Positions 1-8,101 of a stretch of 21,130 nucleotides of DNA are shown here, in pieces. Numbering within the stretch: the stretch's first letter is position 1; each line of letters starts with the position of its first letter. A program made the position numbers and the translations under genes. Source of the DNA: Sulfurovum sp. GTDB lineage: Bacteria > Campylobacterota > Campylobacteria > Campylobacterales > Sulfurovaceae. The stretch spans positions 1 through 21,130 of the forward strand of contig DYMW01000016.1 of NCBI GenBank assembly GCA_020721385.1, in the 5' to 3' direction. The notes under the pieces are model-generated. The model saw only the letters and a list, made by a program, of their open reading frames with translations, searched no databases and was not told where the DNA came from.

Positions 1-33
1 CAACAATCATAACACGCTTTATTTTTTTAATTC

Positions 34-47
34 TTGATGTAAAACAA
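34..47 (+). promoter_or_regulatory. Weak FNR/Nss-type box upstream of the NosL paralogue
   Basis: TTGATGTAAAACAA matches TTGAT-N4-ATCAA at nine of ten fixed positions, with one mismatch in the right half. No TATAAT-like hexamer lies at the class II spacing, so its use is uncertain. It is the only such match in the 140 bp before the gene. Confidence 0.35.
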
Positions 48-100
48 GTGTTAAACGGGATAAATTGGTTTTCTCTTAATCCATATCAAAACCTATCATA

Positions 101-116
101 TTGTAATTGGTTACAA
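101..116. promoter_or_regulatory. Perfect 16-bp dyad upstream of the NosL paralogue, possible operator
   Basis: TTGTAA-TTGG-TTACAA is a perfect inverted repeat with 6-bp arms. A possible -10 hexamer TATCAT lies at 94-99, which would put the start point near 106, inside the dyad, as for a repressor site. It differs from the TTGA-N6-TCAA boxes elsewhere in the window, so a different regulator may bind it. The binding protein is unknown. Confidence 0.4.
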
Positions 117-140
117 TACATCAAAAAAAGAGAAATTTTA

Positions 141-581
141 ATGAAAACACTACTCTTAACATTTATTCTCATCATACTGTTTCAAACAGGTTGCCAAGAA
201 CGTTCTACAACCGAAGTTGTCAAAGTTCACTGGGATAGAGACATGTGTGCTAGATGTGTCATGGTGGTCAGCGATCGAAAAAACACCGTACAGGTCAGAC
301 AACCCAAAAGTGGCAAAAAATATATGTTTGATGATATAGGCTGTATGGTTTTATGGTTTCAAAAGAACAATATCATATGGGAAAACCAAGCCACTATCTG
401 GATAACCGATGTCACTACAGGAGAGTGGATAGATGCACGAACAGCCTTTTATGATACCGAAAACATCACTCCTATGGCGTATGGTTTCTCAGCTCACAAA
501 ACCAAAGACACCATCAAAGAGGGTCAGGAGATTATCGACTTTATAGAAGTAACGCGTAGAGTTTTAAAGATAGGAAAATAG
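141..581 (+). CDS. nosL: NosL-family copper-binding lipoprotein, second copy outside the nos operon
   Basis: This is a predicted outward-facing lipoprotein thought to deliver copper to apo-NosZ. The start at 141 is chosen because it gives a clean lipoprotein signal, with K2, a hydrophobic run and QTGC (lipidated Cys18); an upstream GTG at 48 would add a non-signal leader. The mature part has the NosL hallmark C36-A-R-C39-V-M41 followed by SDRKN, then YMFDDIGCM, an ITD segment and an ARTAFY segment, all typical of NosL. Length is 146 aa. No strong Shine-Dalgarno is seen (GAGA at 131-134). It is not linked to the nos operon and is followed by a hairpin. The intact Cys-Cys-Met set contrasts with the operonic NosL at 1088-1600, so this copy may be the working copper donor. 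That last point is inference. Confidence 0.85.
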   Translation: MKTLLLTFILIILFQTGCQERSTTEVVKVHWDRDMCARCVMVVSDRKNTVQVRQPKSGKKYMFDDIGCMVLWFQKNNIIWENQATIWITDVTTGEWIDARTAFYDTENITPMAYGFSAHKTKDTIKEGQEIIDFIEVTRRVLKIGK

Positions 582-600
582 ATTTTCAGCAATTAGGAGT

Positions 601-637
601 AAATTACTCTTATTTATAAGCTAATTAAGAGTAATTT
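601..637 (+). terminator. Inverted repeat after the NosL paralogue, possible terminator
   Basis: Twelve-base arms (601-612 and 626-637, AAATTACTCTTA paired with TAAGAGTAATTT) enclose a 13-nt loop, starting 20 bp after the stop codon. The arm is AT-rich and the following T-run is short and interrupted, so termination may be weak. A smaller nested hairpin (CTTA-TTTA-TAAG, 609-620) is an alternative fold. Confidence 0.45.
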
Positions 638-691
638 TATCTTATTTAAAATATTATACTTAAAATTATTATAGTTATAATGGAGAATAAT

Positions 692-1072
692 ATGAAAAAG
701 ATAGTCCTTTCACTCATACTTTTAACAGGAACTAAACTAATCGCTGATATAAAAGCTGGAGAGCAAGTATATAAAGCAAACTGTGCCATGTACCATACTA
801 TTAATGGTGGGTCAGCTTTAGGACCTGACTTTAATATGGTCTCTTATAAAAGACATAAAGAGGAGATAGAGTATTATGCCAAAGACCCTTATGCTCTTGC
901 AGAAGCATTTGGGTACAGTGCCAATGCCATGCCTACCTTACCATTAAAAGATCAAGAATTTAAAGATGTTGCTGCATACATCTCTTCTTTGCAACCTTTT
1001 AAAGAATGGATGAAAAAAGAGACCGTAGTGGTTAAAAGTAAAGAGAACAATCAGACAAAAAAAGAGGAGTAA
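692..1072 (+). CDS. Small periplasmic cytochrome c-like protein with an altered heme motif (CAMYH)
   Basis: A 126-residue exported protein of the small class I cytochrome c fold. The start at 692 is preferred over an in-frame ATG at 680 because GGAG at 682-685 is correctly spaced for 692 and the protein then begins with a Sec signal (MKKIVLSLILL). The fold is recognisable: GEQVYKANC, a GPDFN loop, an axial Met in NAMPTLP and a C-terminal AAYISSL helix. The heme-binding CxxCH is replaced by C31-A-M-Y34-H35; the Tyr codon TAC (791-793) is one base from TGC. Normal double thioether attachment is therefore not possible. It may be a recent inactivating mutation, a sequence error or an unusual heme site. 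It is followed by a charged Lys/Glu tail. The original partner is unknown, perhaps NosZ or another periplasmic reductase. Confidence 0.75.
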   Translation: MKKIVLSLILLTGTKLIADIKAGEQVYKANCAMYHTINGGSALGPDFNMVSYKRHKEEIEYYAKDPYALAEAFGYSANAMPTLPLKDQEFKDVAAYISSLQPFKEWMKKETVVVKSKENNQTKKEE

Positions 1073-1083
1073 GCTCTACTCCT
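1057..1083 (-). terminator. Rho-independent terminator of the nos operon
   Basis: Read on the minus strand, a hairpin with 7-bp perfect arms (1083-1077 and 1071-1065, AGGAGTA paired with TACTCCT) and a 5-nt loop is followed by C and then seven T residues (1063-1057). It begins 5 bp after the nosL stop. Its arm includes the stop codon region of the convergent cytochrome gene, so the two transcription units share this DNA. On the plus strand there is no T-run. Confidence 0.8.
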
Positions 1084-1087
1084 AATC

Positions 1088-1600
1088 CTATATTCTTCCA
1101 TTCAAAAGTCGAATAAGTGCATCAGATACCTCATCAAATTTAAATATACGTTTACCACCATATTTTTTTGCAAATGCTTCTGCTCTTTCTTTGCTTTCTA
1201 ATGCTACCAAATCATCACCAGCAGGAGAGATAGCTCGGCTACCATAAATATAAAAAGCACGCTCTGCATTTATGGGTTCAAATGTCTCATAGTCTGTTAC
1301 CACTATTTTAGAAAAGTCTCGTTCACTTTTCACTCCTACATCAAACCATTTCCCTGGCTGATGGTAGAACTCAAAAAGTGATTTTGGACTAGAAAAATAA
1401 ACCGTTTTTCCATTTTGTATTTCTATTTTTGCCACCCATTTTGGCTCTTTATAGAGTGCTATCTTTCGTACCAGACAGGTGGTGTTTTTGTCGTAGTTTA
1501 TGGTGTAACTCTTTTCTATCGGCTTAGTATTCCATGTTTGGTTATCATCAGAAATAATCAGTGATGAGAGTAACAGTAATAATATCAAAAGTTTTTTCAT
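1088..1600 (-). CDS. nosL: NosL-like accessory protein, last gene of the nos operon, with a degenerate copper motif
   Basis: This is the terminal gene of the nos operon, in the position NosL takes in Campylobacterota. The start at 1600 is preferred over 1654 because AGG (near 1610) is well spaced for it and it begins directly with a signal peptide (MKKLLILLLLLSSL). The result is a 170-residue exported protein whose reading frame begins 8 bp after the nosY stop. Family features are the KEPKWVAKIE segment, YFSSPKSLFEFY and VVTDYETFEPINAERAFYIYGS. The metal motif usual for the family (CxxCxM) reads C42-L-V-R45-K-I47, so one Cys and the Met are gone. There is no lipobox Cys after the signal either. 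It may be impaired as a copper chaperone, with the paralogue at 141-581 substituting. The family call rests on position and the C-terminal motifs. Confidence 0.75.
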   Translation of the reverse strand: MKKLLILLLLLSSLIISDDNQTWNTKPIEKSYTINYDKNTTCLVRKIALYKEPKWVAKIEIQNGKTVYFSSPKSLFEFYHQPGKWFDVGVKSERDFSKIVVTDYETFEPINAERAFYIYGSRAISPAGDDLVALESKERAEAFAKKYGGKRIFKFDEVSDALIRLLNGRI

Positions 1601-1607
1601 AATCATC

Positions 1608-2435
1608 CTATACCAAATCTTTTTTAGTAAATATCCGAAACCCCAAAAAAGCAAACAGTAAGCCCACCAAAACAGGATAAACTATAGACAAAAGCACAAA
1701 AAACATCTGTGAAATTGTGTCTAAAATATAAAATGCCACAGGTCCCATCACCGTTAACTCTGGGTCAAAGAGCGAAATGGCAGCCACTCGAAATATCTCC
1801 ATAGGATTCATCAGTGCAATCCCAATTATCAGCTCTTCATTAAATCGTTGTTGCATCATTAAGGCAATCAGAGCGATGTCTATAAATGCCAATAGAAATA
1901 TCCAGATAAAAAAGGCTATCCCCAACGCCACCTCGGATGACTTTACAAATGAGGAGATAAAAAAAGCAATCCCCAAAAAGGCAGAACTCAATGCAAAGAG
2001 TAGCCCTGTATAAAGAAAAAAGATAGCCCAAGGTATCTCAGCCCCCTTAATCGCCCCATAAATTATTGCTATCAGCATCGCAAAAACTACAGGTAGATAA
2101 ACTGTAATAAAACGTCCTATCACCTTACCCCAATAGTACTGTTTTAATGAAATAGGAAACGAAAGCATATACTCTAAAATATGATTATCTCTATCCCCTG
2201 AAATCGACCGTACCGTGGTAATCAAAATAAAAATCGGCAAAATAATAATGGTAATTTGAATATACATCAACAGCAACCTACTAAGTCCTGAAAACCCCAT
2301 CACCTGTGACTCTGTCACCCCTACAATAAAAAAAAGAGCAATTAATCCACCAAAAACTAAGGAATAAACTAAGAACCACTTTGCCCGAATGGATTCTTTT
2401 AAATCCAAATAGGCAATCAACCATAAATTTTTCAT
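1608..2435 (-). CDS. nosY: NosY, ABC transporter permease for NosZ maturation
   Basis: This is the membrane subunit of the NosFY ABC transporter, which with NosD is needed to build the CuZ site of nitrous oxide reductase, probably by supplying a sulfur species. The 275-residue protein has about six hydrophobic segments, with N-terminal DLKESIRAKWF typical of NosY/ABC-2 permeases and an SGDRDNHILEYMLSFPIS loop, the usual coupling region. The start at 2435 has a strong Shine-Dalgarno (AGGAGGG). It is separated from nosF by 57 bp, the largest gap between nosF and nosL, and is followed within 8 bp by the nosL start. Confidence 0.93.
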   Translation of the reverse strand: MKNLWLIAYLDLKESIRAKWFLVYSLVFGGLIALFFIVGVTESQVMGFSGLSRLLLMYIQITIIILPIFILITTVRSISGDRDNHILEYMLSFPISLKQYYWGKVIGRFITVYLPVVFAMLIAIIYGAIKGAEIPWAIFFLYTGLLFALSSAFLGIAFFISSFVKSSEVALGIAFFIWIFLLAFIDIALIALMMQQRFNEELIIGIALMNPMEIFRVAAISLFDPELTVMGPVAFYILDTISQMFFVLLSIVYPVLVGLLFAFLGFRIFTKKDLV

Positions 2436-2492
2436 CTACCCTCCTAATACAAGATAAAAGTACATCGTAAGATTAATTTCATCGACCACTTT

Positions 2493-3131
2493 CTAAATTT
2501 TTTCATCTGAAACAACTTTTCCAAAATCCATATAGATCTCACGATTGACCAATGCTTCTACCTCTTCGAGCCTATGGGTTACAAAAAGTAAAATCTTATT
2601 GTTTTGTTTTCTATCTAAAAGCCGATAAAAATCATCTCTCGCCTTGGGGTCAAGGTTGGCTGTTGGTTCATCAAAGATAATAATATTACTCTCCCCAGCC
2701 AAAGCAATAGCAATCAAAAGTTTTTGTTTCATTCCACCAGAGAGTTTAAAAAATGACTTATGCATATTGAATTGGATATCCAGTTTCATCTCATTAGCAT
2801 AGTGTAAAATCTGTTCTCGTTTGACATTGGCACTCCCCTCAATATAATCAATCAGTTCATCAATACTAAGTTTAATAGGTGGAGGAAGTTGAGGAACAAA
2901 ACTGATGTTTTTTAAAACCTCTTGACGCTCTTTAATGGGGTCAAGACCATTGACCAAAACTGAACCAGTATTAGGATGATAATAGCCCAAAATAGAGCGA
3001 ATAAGTGTCGTTTTCCCAGCTCCATTGGCTCCCATAAGGGCAATAGAATCATTTTGATGAAATTCGATAGAGACATCATCCAGTGAAAGGGTTGAGCCAA
3101 ATTTTTTACTAAGATTTTTTATCTTTATCAT
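2493..3131 (-). CDS. nosF: NosF, ABC transporter ATPase for NosZ maturation
   Basis: This is the cytoplasmic ATPase that drives NosY. The 212-residue protein holds a complete nucleotide-binding domain: Walker A GANGAGKT (34-41), a Q-loop after SFVPQ (77-81), signature LSGGMKQ (130-136), Walker B IIIFDEPT (150-157), and an H-loop VTHR (184-187). It is shorter than the roughly 300-residue NosF of Pseudomonas because it lacks a long C-terminal extension; I believe that is usual in Campylobacterota. Its ATG overlaps the nosH stop by 4 bp (ATGA), so translation is coupled to nosH. Confidence 0.95.
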   Translation of the reverse strand: MIKIKNLSKKFGSTLSLDDVSIEFHQNDSIALMGANGAGKTTLIRSILGYYHPNTGSVLVNGLDPIKERQEVLKNISFVPQLPPPIKLSIDELIDYIEGSANVKREQILHYANEMKLDIQFNMHKSFFKLSGGMKQKLLIAIALAGESNIIIFDEPTANLDPKARDDFYRLLDRKQNNKILLFVTHRLEEVEALVNREIYMDFGKVVSDEKI

Positions 3132-4033
3132 ACTAAATCCTTCAACCGAAAATCAAACTTCAATGCATCGGCATGACAGACATCTACACAACGCCCACAA
3201 AGTGTACAGTCAGCCCCTGTGATGTACTCTTTGGTTATTCCCTTCTCTTCTCGCTGTTTGTCATATTTGGTTTTGGTAATCTCTAATACTTGGTTTTCAA
3301 AGCAGACATCGTGGCAGACCATGCAGTGGTCACAGTTATCGTTCCATTCAATACGCAAGGTAGAGACTTTTCCTATCATACCGTAGGTGGTACCAATAGG
3401 GCAGATGTAGCTACACCATGCTCTTCTTGAAAAAAAGACCTCTATTGCAAAGACCACAGCCACCCAGACAAGAGCCATCGACCAACCATATGCAATGGCA
3501 CGGCTAAGTATCCCTACTACGGAGAAGGTTTCAAAGACAATATAGCCACTCACAAACGCCATGGTTAAAAATCCTACCCAAAAGATGTATTTTACTCGGT
3601 GGTCAAACTTTCGCTCTTTGATAATCTTTTTACTCACCAGTGTGTTGTGTAGCTTCTCGCCGTATTCGCTCAAAATTCCATAGGGGCAGACCCACGCACA
3701 GTAAGTTCTACCCCCCACCAACAGATAGACAATCACAATCGTTGTTGTCCCAATAACAATATTAATAGGGATATGATAGGTTGCCACCCACACCTCTAGT
3801 GTGGCAAAAGGGTCAATCAGATGAAAACCTAAAAATCGTGAACCATTCAGTGTTCCTTCTAACACTTGCAAGTCGATAAAAAACGACAAGAAAAAGAGAA
3901 GATGAATCGCTATAACCAAAATCCATCGTTTCATTCGGTAGCTAAACTTTTTTTTACCCTCTTTAGTGGTGTTCCAAAATGTTGACCAAAAAGTACTGTT
4001 TTTGATGGTCTCTCTCTTATTAAACTTATCCAT
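3128..4033 (-). CDS. nosH: NosH, NapH-like polyferredoxin membrane protein
   Basis: This is a membrane iron-sulfur protein, homologous to NapH, proposed to pass menaquinol electrons with NosG towards NosC1, NosC2 and NosZ. The 301-residue protein has about four membrane segments and two CxxxCP motifs facing the membrane (C112-C116 in CAWVCPYG and C207-C211 in CSYICPIG). Two C-terminal [4Fe-4S] ferredoxin sets follow: C234/237/240/244 and C276/279/282/286. The order NosG-C1-C2-H is the quinol dehydrogenase module specific to Campylobacterota, replacing NosR. The start is 11 bp after the nosC2 stop, and the stop overlaps nosF. Confidence 0.93.
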   Translation of the reverse strand: MDKFNKRETIKNSTFWSTFWNTTKEGKKKFSYRMKRWILVIAIHLLFFLSFFIDLQVLEGTLNGSRFLGFHLIDPFATLEVWVATYHIPINIVIGTTTIVIVYLLVGGRTYCAWVCPYGILSEYGEKLHNTLVSKKIIKERKFDHRVKYIFWVGFLTMAFVSGYIVFETFSVVGILSRAIAYGWSMALVWVAVVFAIEVFFSRRAWCSYICPIGTTYGMIGKVSTLRIEWNDNCDHCMVCHDVCFENQVLEITKTKYDKQREEKGITKEYITGADCTLCGRCVDVCHADALKFDFRLKDLV

Positions 4034-4044
4034 TATTTAGCCCT

Positions 4045-4542
4045 TTATTGGTTTGCCTCTTTGGCACGAGCTGGGAACTCACCAATCTCATCAGCAAAGA
4101 CGCGTAACTCCTCTTCACTTAGTTTAATGAGAAGCCCTTTCATAATCATGTTCTCTTTGCGTCCAGCTTTGAAGTCGACTAGGTCTTGATAAATCTTTTC
4201 ACTACTCTGACCAAAGAGTTTTGGACCCATAAGCTTTTTACCATTCTGTTCTCCTGAACCGTTGACCCCATGACAAGAAGCACACTTACTTTTGTAGGCT
4301 TGACTCACCTCAAATGCTCCTGCATTTCCTGCTTTGTCTCGCAGGGCATTGAGTTTATCCATCTCTTTGGCTCGATCATCTTTCTCTTCTATTTTGGTAG
4401 CCTTTGCATTGTTCATCTTGTCACCAAAATTTTCAATCACTTTGGCATGTTCACCACCATGATATGCCCCACCAGCCATAAAGGTCATCACCATCAGAGC
4501 AATAATTCCAAACGTTAAAATCCCTACAATTATATTTTTCAT
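4045..4542 (-). CDS. nosC2: NosC2, membrane-anchored monoheme cytochrome c
   Basis: This is an electron carrier predicted to link the NosGH quinol dehydrogenase to the NosZ cytochrome domain. The 165-residue protein has an N-terminal uncleaved hydrophobic segment (about 4-23), a charged linker and one intact heme site C87-A-S-C90-H91. A distal methionine probably lies in the NMIMKGL segment (M132 or M134). The paralogue nosC1 lies 3 bp upstream and shares the C-terminal domain pattern (FKxGxKxN-x-x-M-x-GL then EL-ADEI). The heme motif is normal here, unlike in the small cytochrome at 692-1072. Confidence 0.92.
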   Translation of the reverse strand: MKNIIVGILTFGIIALMVMTFMAGGAYHGGEHAKVIENFGDKMNNAKATKIEEKDDRAKEMDKLNALRDKAGNAGAFEVSQAYKSKCASCHGVNGSGEQNGKKLMGPKLFGQSSEKIYQDLVDFKAGRKENMIMKGLLIKLSEEELRVFADEIGEFPARAKEANQ

Positions 4543-4545
4543 CTG

Positions 4546-5148
4546 CTACTTCCTCATTTCATTAATCTTCTTGTTAAACGAATAAATCTCATCAGCCAGT
4601 TCACGAATCTGGGCATCTTCCATCTGATTAATCAGTCCATCCATTAGTACATTACTCTTTTTGCCACTCTTAAACGCCTGAATGTTGTTAAAAATCTCAT
4701 CCGAACTCTTATCCAACAGCGAAGGACCAATAACTCCATTGGCATAGTCGCTATGACAGGCTGAACACTTGACGATAAAGGTTTTACTTAATTTACCCAC
4801 CAAAAGTGAAAGCTCAACATTCTCATAAGGGCTTCGCACATTCATATTGGCTTCAATTTGGGTTCGTGGCTTGACCCGTACCGAGGCATCAGCATTGGCC
4901 GGTCGGCTATTTTGGTCATATTCGCTCTTGACATTGTAGTCATAGTAATAGGTATCTTCACTACTTGAACTGTTTCGGTCTCGTTGCTCTTTTTGGGCAA
5001 CCTTTATGGCTTTGGCGTTTTCATTGGCTACTATTTCAATCTGTGGTGCTTCTGCTATTTTGGGTACTATTTGACTCTGCTTTTGAGATTCTTCTCCACA
5101 TCCTGCAAAGGCAACTATAACGGCACTCAATACTATTTTTTTAATCAT
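4546..5148 (-). CDS. nosC1: NosC1, lipoprotein monoheme cytochrome c
   Basis: This is a periplasmic monoheme cytochrome predicted to carry electrons between NosG/NosH and NosZ. The 200-residue protein starts with a lipoprotein signal ending AFAGC (lipidated Cys17). A roughly 100-residue low-complexity region rich in Gln, Asn, Ser and Tyr follows, then a compact cytochrome domain with C128-S-A-C131-H132 and probable axial M169. The long linker may give reach across the periplasm. Its ATG shares a base with the nosG stop (at 5148), so the two are translationally coupled. Confidence 0.92.
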   Translation of the reverse strand: MIKKIVLSAVIVAFAGCGEESQKQSQIVPKIAEAPQIEIVANENAKAIKVAQKEQRDRNSSSSEDTYYYDYNVKSEYDQNSRPANADASVRVKPRTQIEANMNVRSPYENVELSLLVGKLSKTFIVKCSACHSDYANGVIGPSLLDKSSDEIFNNIQAFKSGKKSNVLMDGLINQMEDAQIRELADEIYSFNKKINEMRK

Positions 5149-5888
5149 TAATTCTTTCCTCCATACATTTTTGCATAAGTCATTCTTGGTTTAATAACTA
5201 TAGATGGAATATTGGTCGGACAAACCTCTTCACACGCACCACATCCGATACACCCCTCATAAATCTTTGGTCGTTTTCCACCATTTTTATCAGGTATCAT
5301 TGCAATGGCACTTATGGGATTGGGTATAGGACACATATCCGCACAAAGCGTACAGGGTTTACCCTCAAAACTGTCGAGTTTTTCGAGCATATCCAACTCA
5401 TATTGGGTGACGTTGTTAACACGGTTGGTAAATTTATGGATACGTGAACTGAACCCTTTAGGTATAAGTGTATTGGTCATGGCAATACAGGTATCAGGAA
5501 ACTCCAAAACAGCAATCCCCATCTGAATATCTTCCGCTTTCTCACAACTGTGGTCTAACGCCCCTGTAGGACAAGCCAAGACACAAGGAACAGCCTCACA
5601 CGCCCAACAACCACGAATCGAGGCATCGATATAAGGCGTTCCTACCCCGTGACCTTTACCCCAATTAGCCAACTCTATCGCATGATAAGGACAGACCTGC
5701 AAACACTGCCCACACTTGATGCAAAGCCCCAAAAACTCATGCTCGTCCACCGCTCCAGGTGGTCGAAGTCGCCTCTCATCAGCTAACAGATAAGGGCTTA
5801 AGCCAACACCACCAGCCAATACCATTCCTAAAATACCAAGTGTTGAGTACGTGATAAACTCTCTTCTTTCTATTTGTACTTTTGCCAT
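5148..5888 (-). CDS. nosG: NosG, NapG-like periplasmic iron-sulfur protein
   Basis: This is a ferredoxin-type protein homologous to NapG that works with NosH in quinol oxidation for N2O respiration. The 246-residue protein begins with a twin-arginine signal (ERREFITYS followed by a hydrophobic stretch to about residue 35). Four Cys clusters follow: C56-IKCGQCLQVCP, CWACEAVPCVLACP, CTLCADMCP and CIGCGACEEVCP, consistent with four [4Fe-4S] centres. The start is 2 bp after the nosD stop, and its end overlaps the nosC1 start. Confidence 0.94.
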   Translation of the reverse strand: MAKVQIERREFITYSTLGILGMVLAGGVGLSPYLLADERRLRPPGAVDEHEFLGLCIKCGQCLQVCPYHAIELANWGKGHGVGTPYIDASIRGCWACEAVPCVLACPTGALDHSCEKAEDIQMGIAVLEFPDTCIAMTNTLIPKGFSSRIHKFTNRVNNVTQYELDMLEKLDSFEGKPCTLCADMCPIPNPISAIAMIPDKNGGKRPKIYEGCIGCGACEEVCPTNIPSIVIKPRMTYAKMYGGKN

Positions 5889-5890
5889 AA

Positions 5891-7137
<1,247 letters not shown>

Positions 7138-7147
<10 letters not shown>

Positions 7148-7165
7148 TATTCATTATTCATTATT
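7138..7165 (+). repeat. Heptamer array (CATTATT)x4 over the nosB stop and nosD start
   Basis: Four exact tandem copies of CATTATT lie on the plus strand, read as AATAATG in the operon sense. They span the nosB stop codon and nosD start codon. The unit differs by one base from the reverse complement of the array at 7068-7095, so the two arrays form a long imperfect inverted repeat with a 42-bp centre. Confidence 0.95.
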
Positions 7166-7946
7166 AATTGTTCGTTTCTCGGATGGCTTTCTGCTTAGCA
7201 AAAAATGCTAACAAACTAAGCAACGAAATAGCCATCAACAGATAAAACCCAATCGTCGGATAAGAGTGCGTCACAAACTGTGCAATCTTTCCATCTCCAA
7301 ATACCGTTGGCATAAAGGGTTTGATTTTAAACGCTCCCCAATCATGTAAATTATGCCCAAACCAGTACAACCAGTAGGAGTAATCAGCAATAAAGAGTAT
7401 CGGTAACGAGACAGGAATCAGCATTATATAGGTGAATATTTTTTTATTATAAGCAATAAAATAAATCATAAAAAGCGTTAACAGCAACAGAGCATAAATT
7501 CCAATCTCTCGCTCTATCGTACCCCCAACCCACATCGGGTCCATTCCTACATAGTGGTTAATGGTGTTCATCTCATGTACCTCTCCACTAAATCCATCAA
7601 AATGAAAAAAGACAGGAATTCCTTCGGGAAATGCCTCTTTTGGGTAGTTGGGTGCTTCAAGTGAAACAGCCCAAATAGGTAAGGAAGCCACCCCTATCTC
7701 GGAAGCACTTTTTACCATCTCCTCCAGATTATTATGAGCTTCTTTAGGGGTTGCAATACTCTTATATCTTCCCTGATTGTAGAAGTTCCAAACCGACTGA
7801 CTAAACGCTGAAATCTCTTCCCCTTTACCCTCATCTACTTTGTTTAGCGTACCATGAAAAGCTATCATAGGAAAAGTAAAAGAGAGTGTCAAAACAATCA
7901 ATGCCAAAGAGGCAAAAATCTTTGCCTTTATAAAACTTGGATGCAT
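7164..7946 (-). CDS. nosB: NosB, membrane protein of the epsilonproteobacterial nos operon
   Basis: This polytopic membrane protein is characteristic of Campylobacterota-type nos clusters and is always directly after nosZ; its biochemical role is not settled. The 260-residue protein has an N-terminal hydrophobic segment (about 12-30), a roughly 110-residue periplasmic domain (MVKSASEIGVASLPIWAVS, YPKEAFPEG), then about four membrane segments. The domain faces a conserved YVGMDPMWVGGTIERE region. It starts at 7946 with a good Shine-Dalgarno (GAGGAG). It is 155 bp from nosZ, with a hairpin and its own predicted FNR/Nss promoter in between. Its stop codon lies at the edge of the heptamer array that carries the nosD start. 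Confidence 0.88.
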   Translation of the reverse strand: MHPSFIKAKIFASLALIVLTLSFTFPMIAFHGTLNKVDEGKGEEISAFSQSVWNFYNQGRYKSIATPKEAHNNLEEMVKSASEIGVASLPIWAVSLEAPNYPKEAFPEGIPVFFHFDGFSGEVHEMNTINHYVGMDPMWVGGTIEREIGIYALLLLTLFMIYFIAYNKKIFTYIMLIPVSLPILFIADYSYWLYWFGHNLHDWGAFKIKPFMPTVFGDGKIAQFVTHSYPTIGFYLLMAISLLSLLAFFAKQKAIRETNN

Positions 7947-7997
7947 ATTTTCTCCTCAAAGTTTATGATTTATTATCATAGTTATAACTTTGGATTT

Positions 7998-8003
7998 ACT
8001 ATA
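7998..8003 (-). promoter_or_regulatory. Predicted -10 element of an internal nosB promoter
   Basis: On the minus strand this reads TATAGT (5 of 6 against TATAAT). The implied start point near 7991 puts the FNR/Nss box at 8026-8039 exactly at -41.5 and gives a leader of about 44 nt that includes the nosB Shine-Dalgarno. Confidence 0.55.
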
Positions 8004-8025
8004 GGGTAAAAGGGGAAGAAGAAGT

Positions 8026-8039
8026 ATGATTTATATCAA
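8026..8039 (-). promoter_or_regulatory. FNR/Nss-type box between nosZ and nosB
   Basis: On the minus strand this reads TTGATATAAATCAT, nine of ten fixed positions of TTGAT-N4-ATCAA. It is at -41.5 from the start point predicted by the TATAGT hexamer. The same 14 bases plus the next five (ACTTC) recur upstream of the TrpD2-like gene at 18175-18193. It suggests that nosB-nosL can be transcribed independently of nosZ. Confidence 0.6.
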
Positions 8040-8056
8040 GAATTGGAAGGTTGTCA

Positions 8057-8084
8057 TGCAAGATAGGCAAAAGCCCATCTTGCA
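8057..8084 (-). other. Stable hairpin in the nosZ-nosB intergenic mRNA
   Basis: The minus-strand transcript folds into a 12-bp stem (8084-8073 with 8068-8057) closed by a UUUU loop, all Watson-Crick except one G-U pair. It starts 18 nt after the nosZ stop. No U-run follows, so it is not a standard terminator. It is more likely a 3' stabiliser or partial attenuator that raises nosZ over the downstream genes. Confidence 0.7.
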
Positions 8085-8101
8085 AAGTAAAAAGTTAACG
8101 A

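Noticed and set aside
48..140. Longer start for the NosL paralogue at 48
   Set aside because: The upstream codons give a non-signal leader ahead of a clear lipoprotein signal that begins at 141.
8057..8084. Hairpin after nosZ as an intrinsic terminator
   Set aside because: The stem is strong, but no U-run follows on the minus strand, so I call it a stabilising or attenuating structure.
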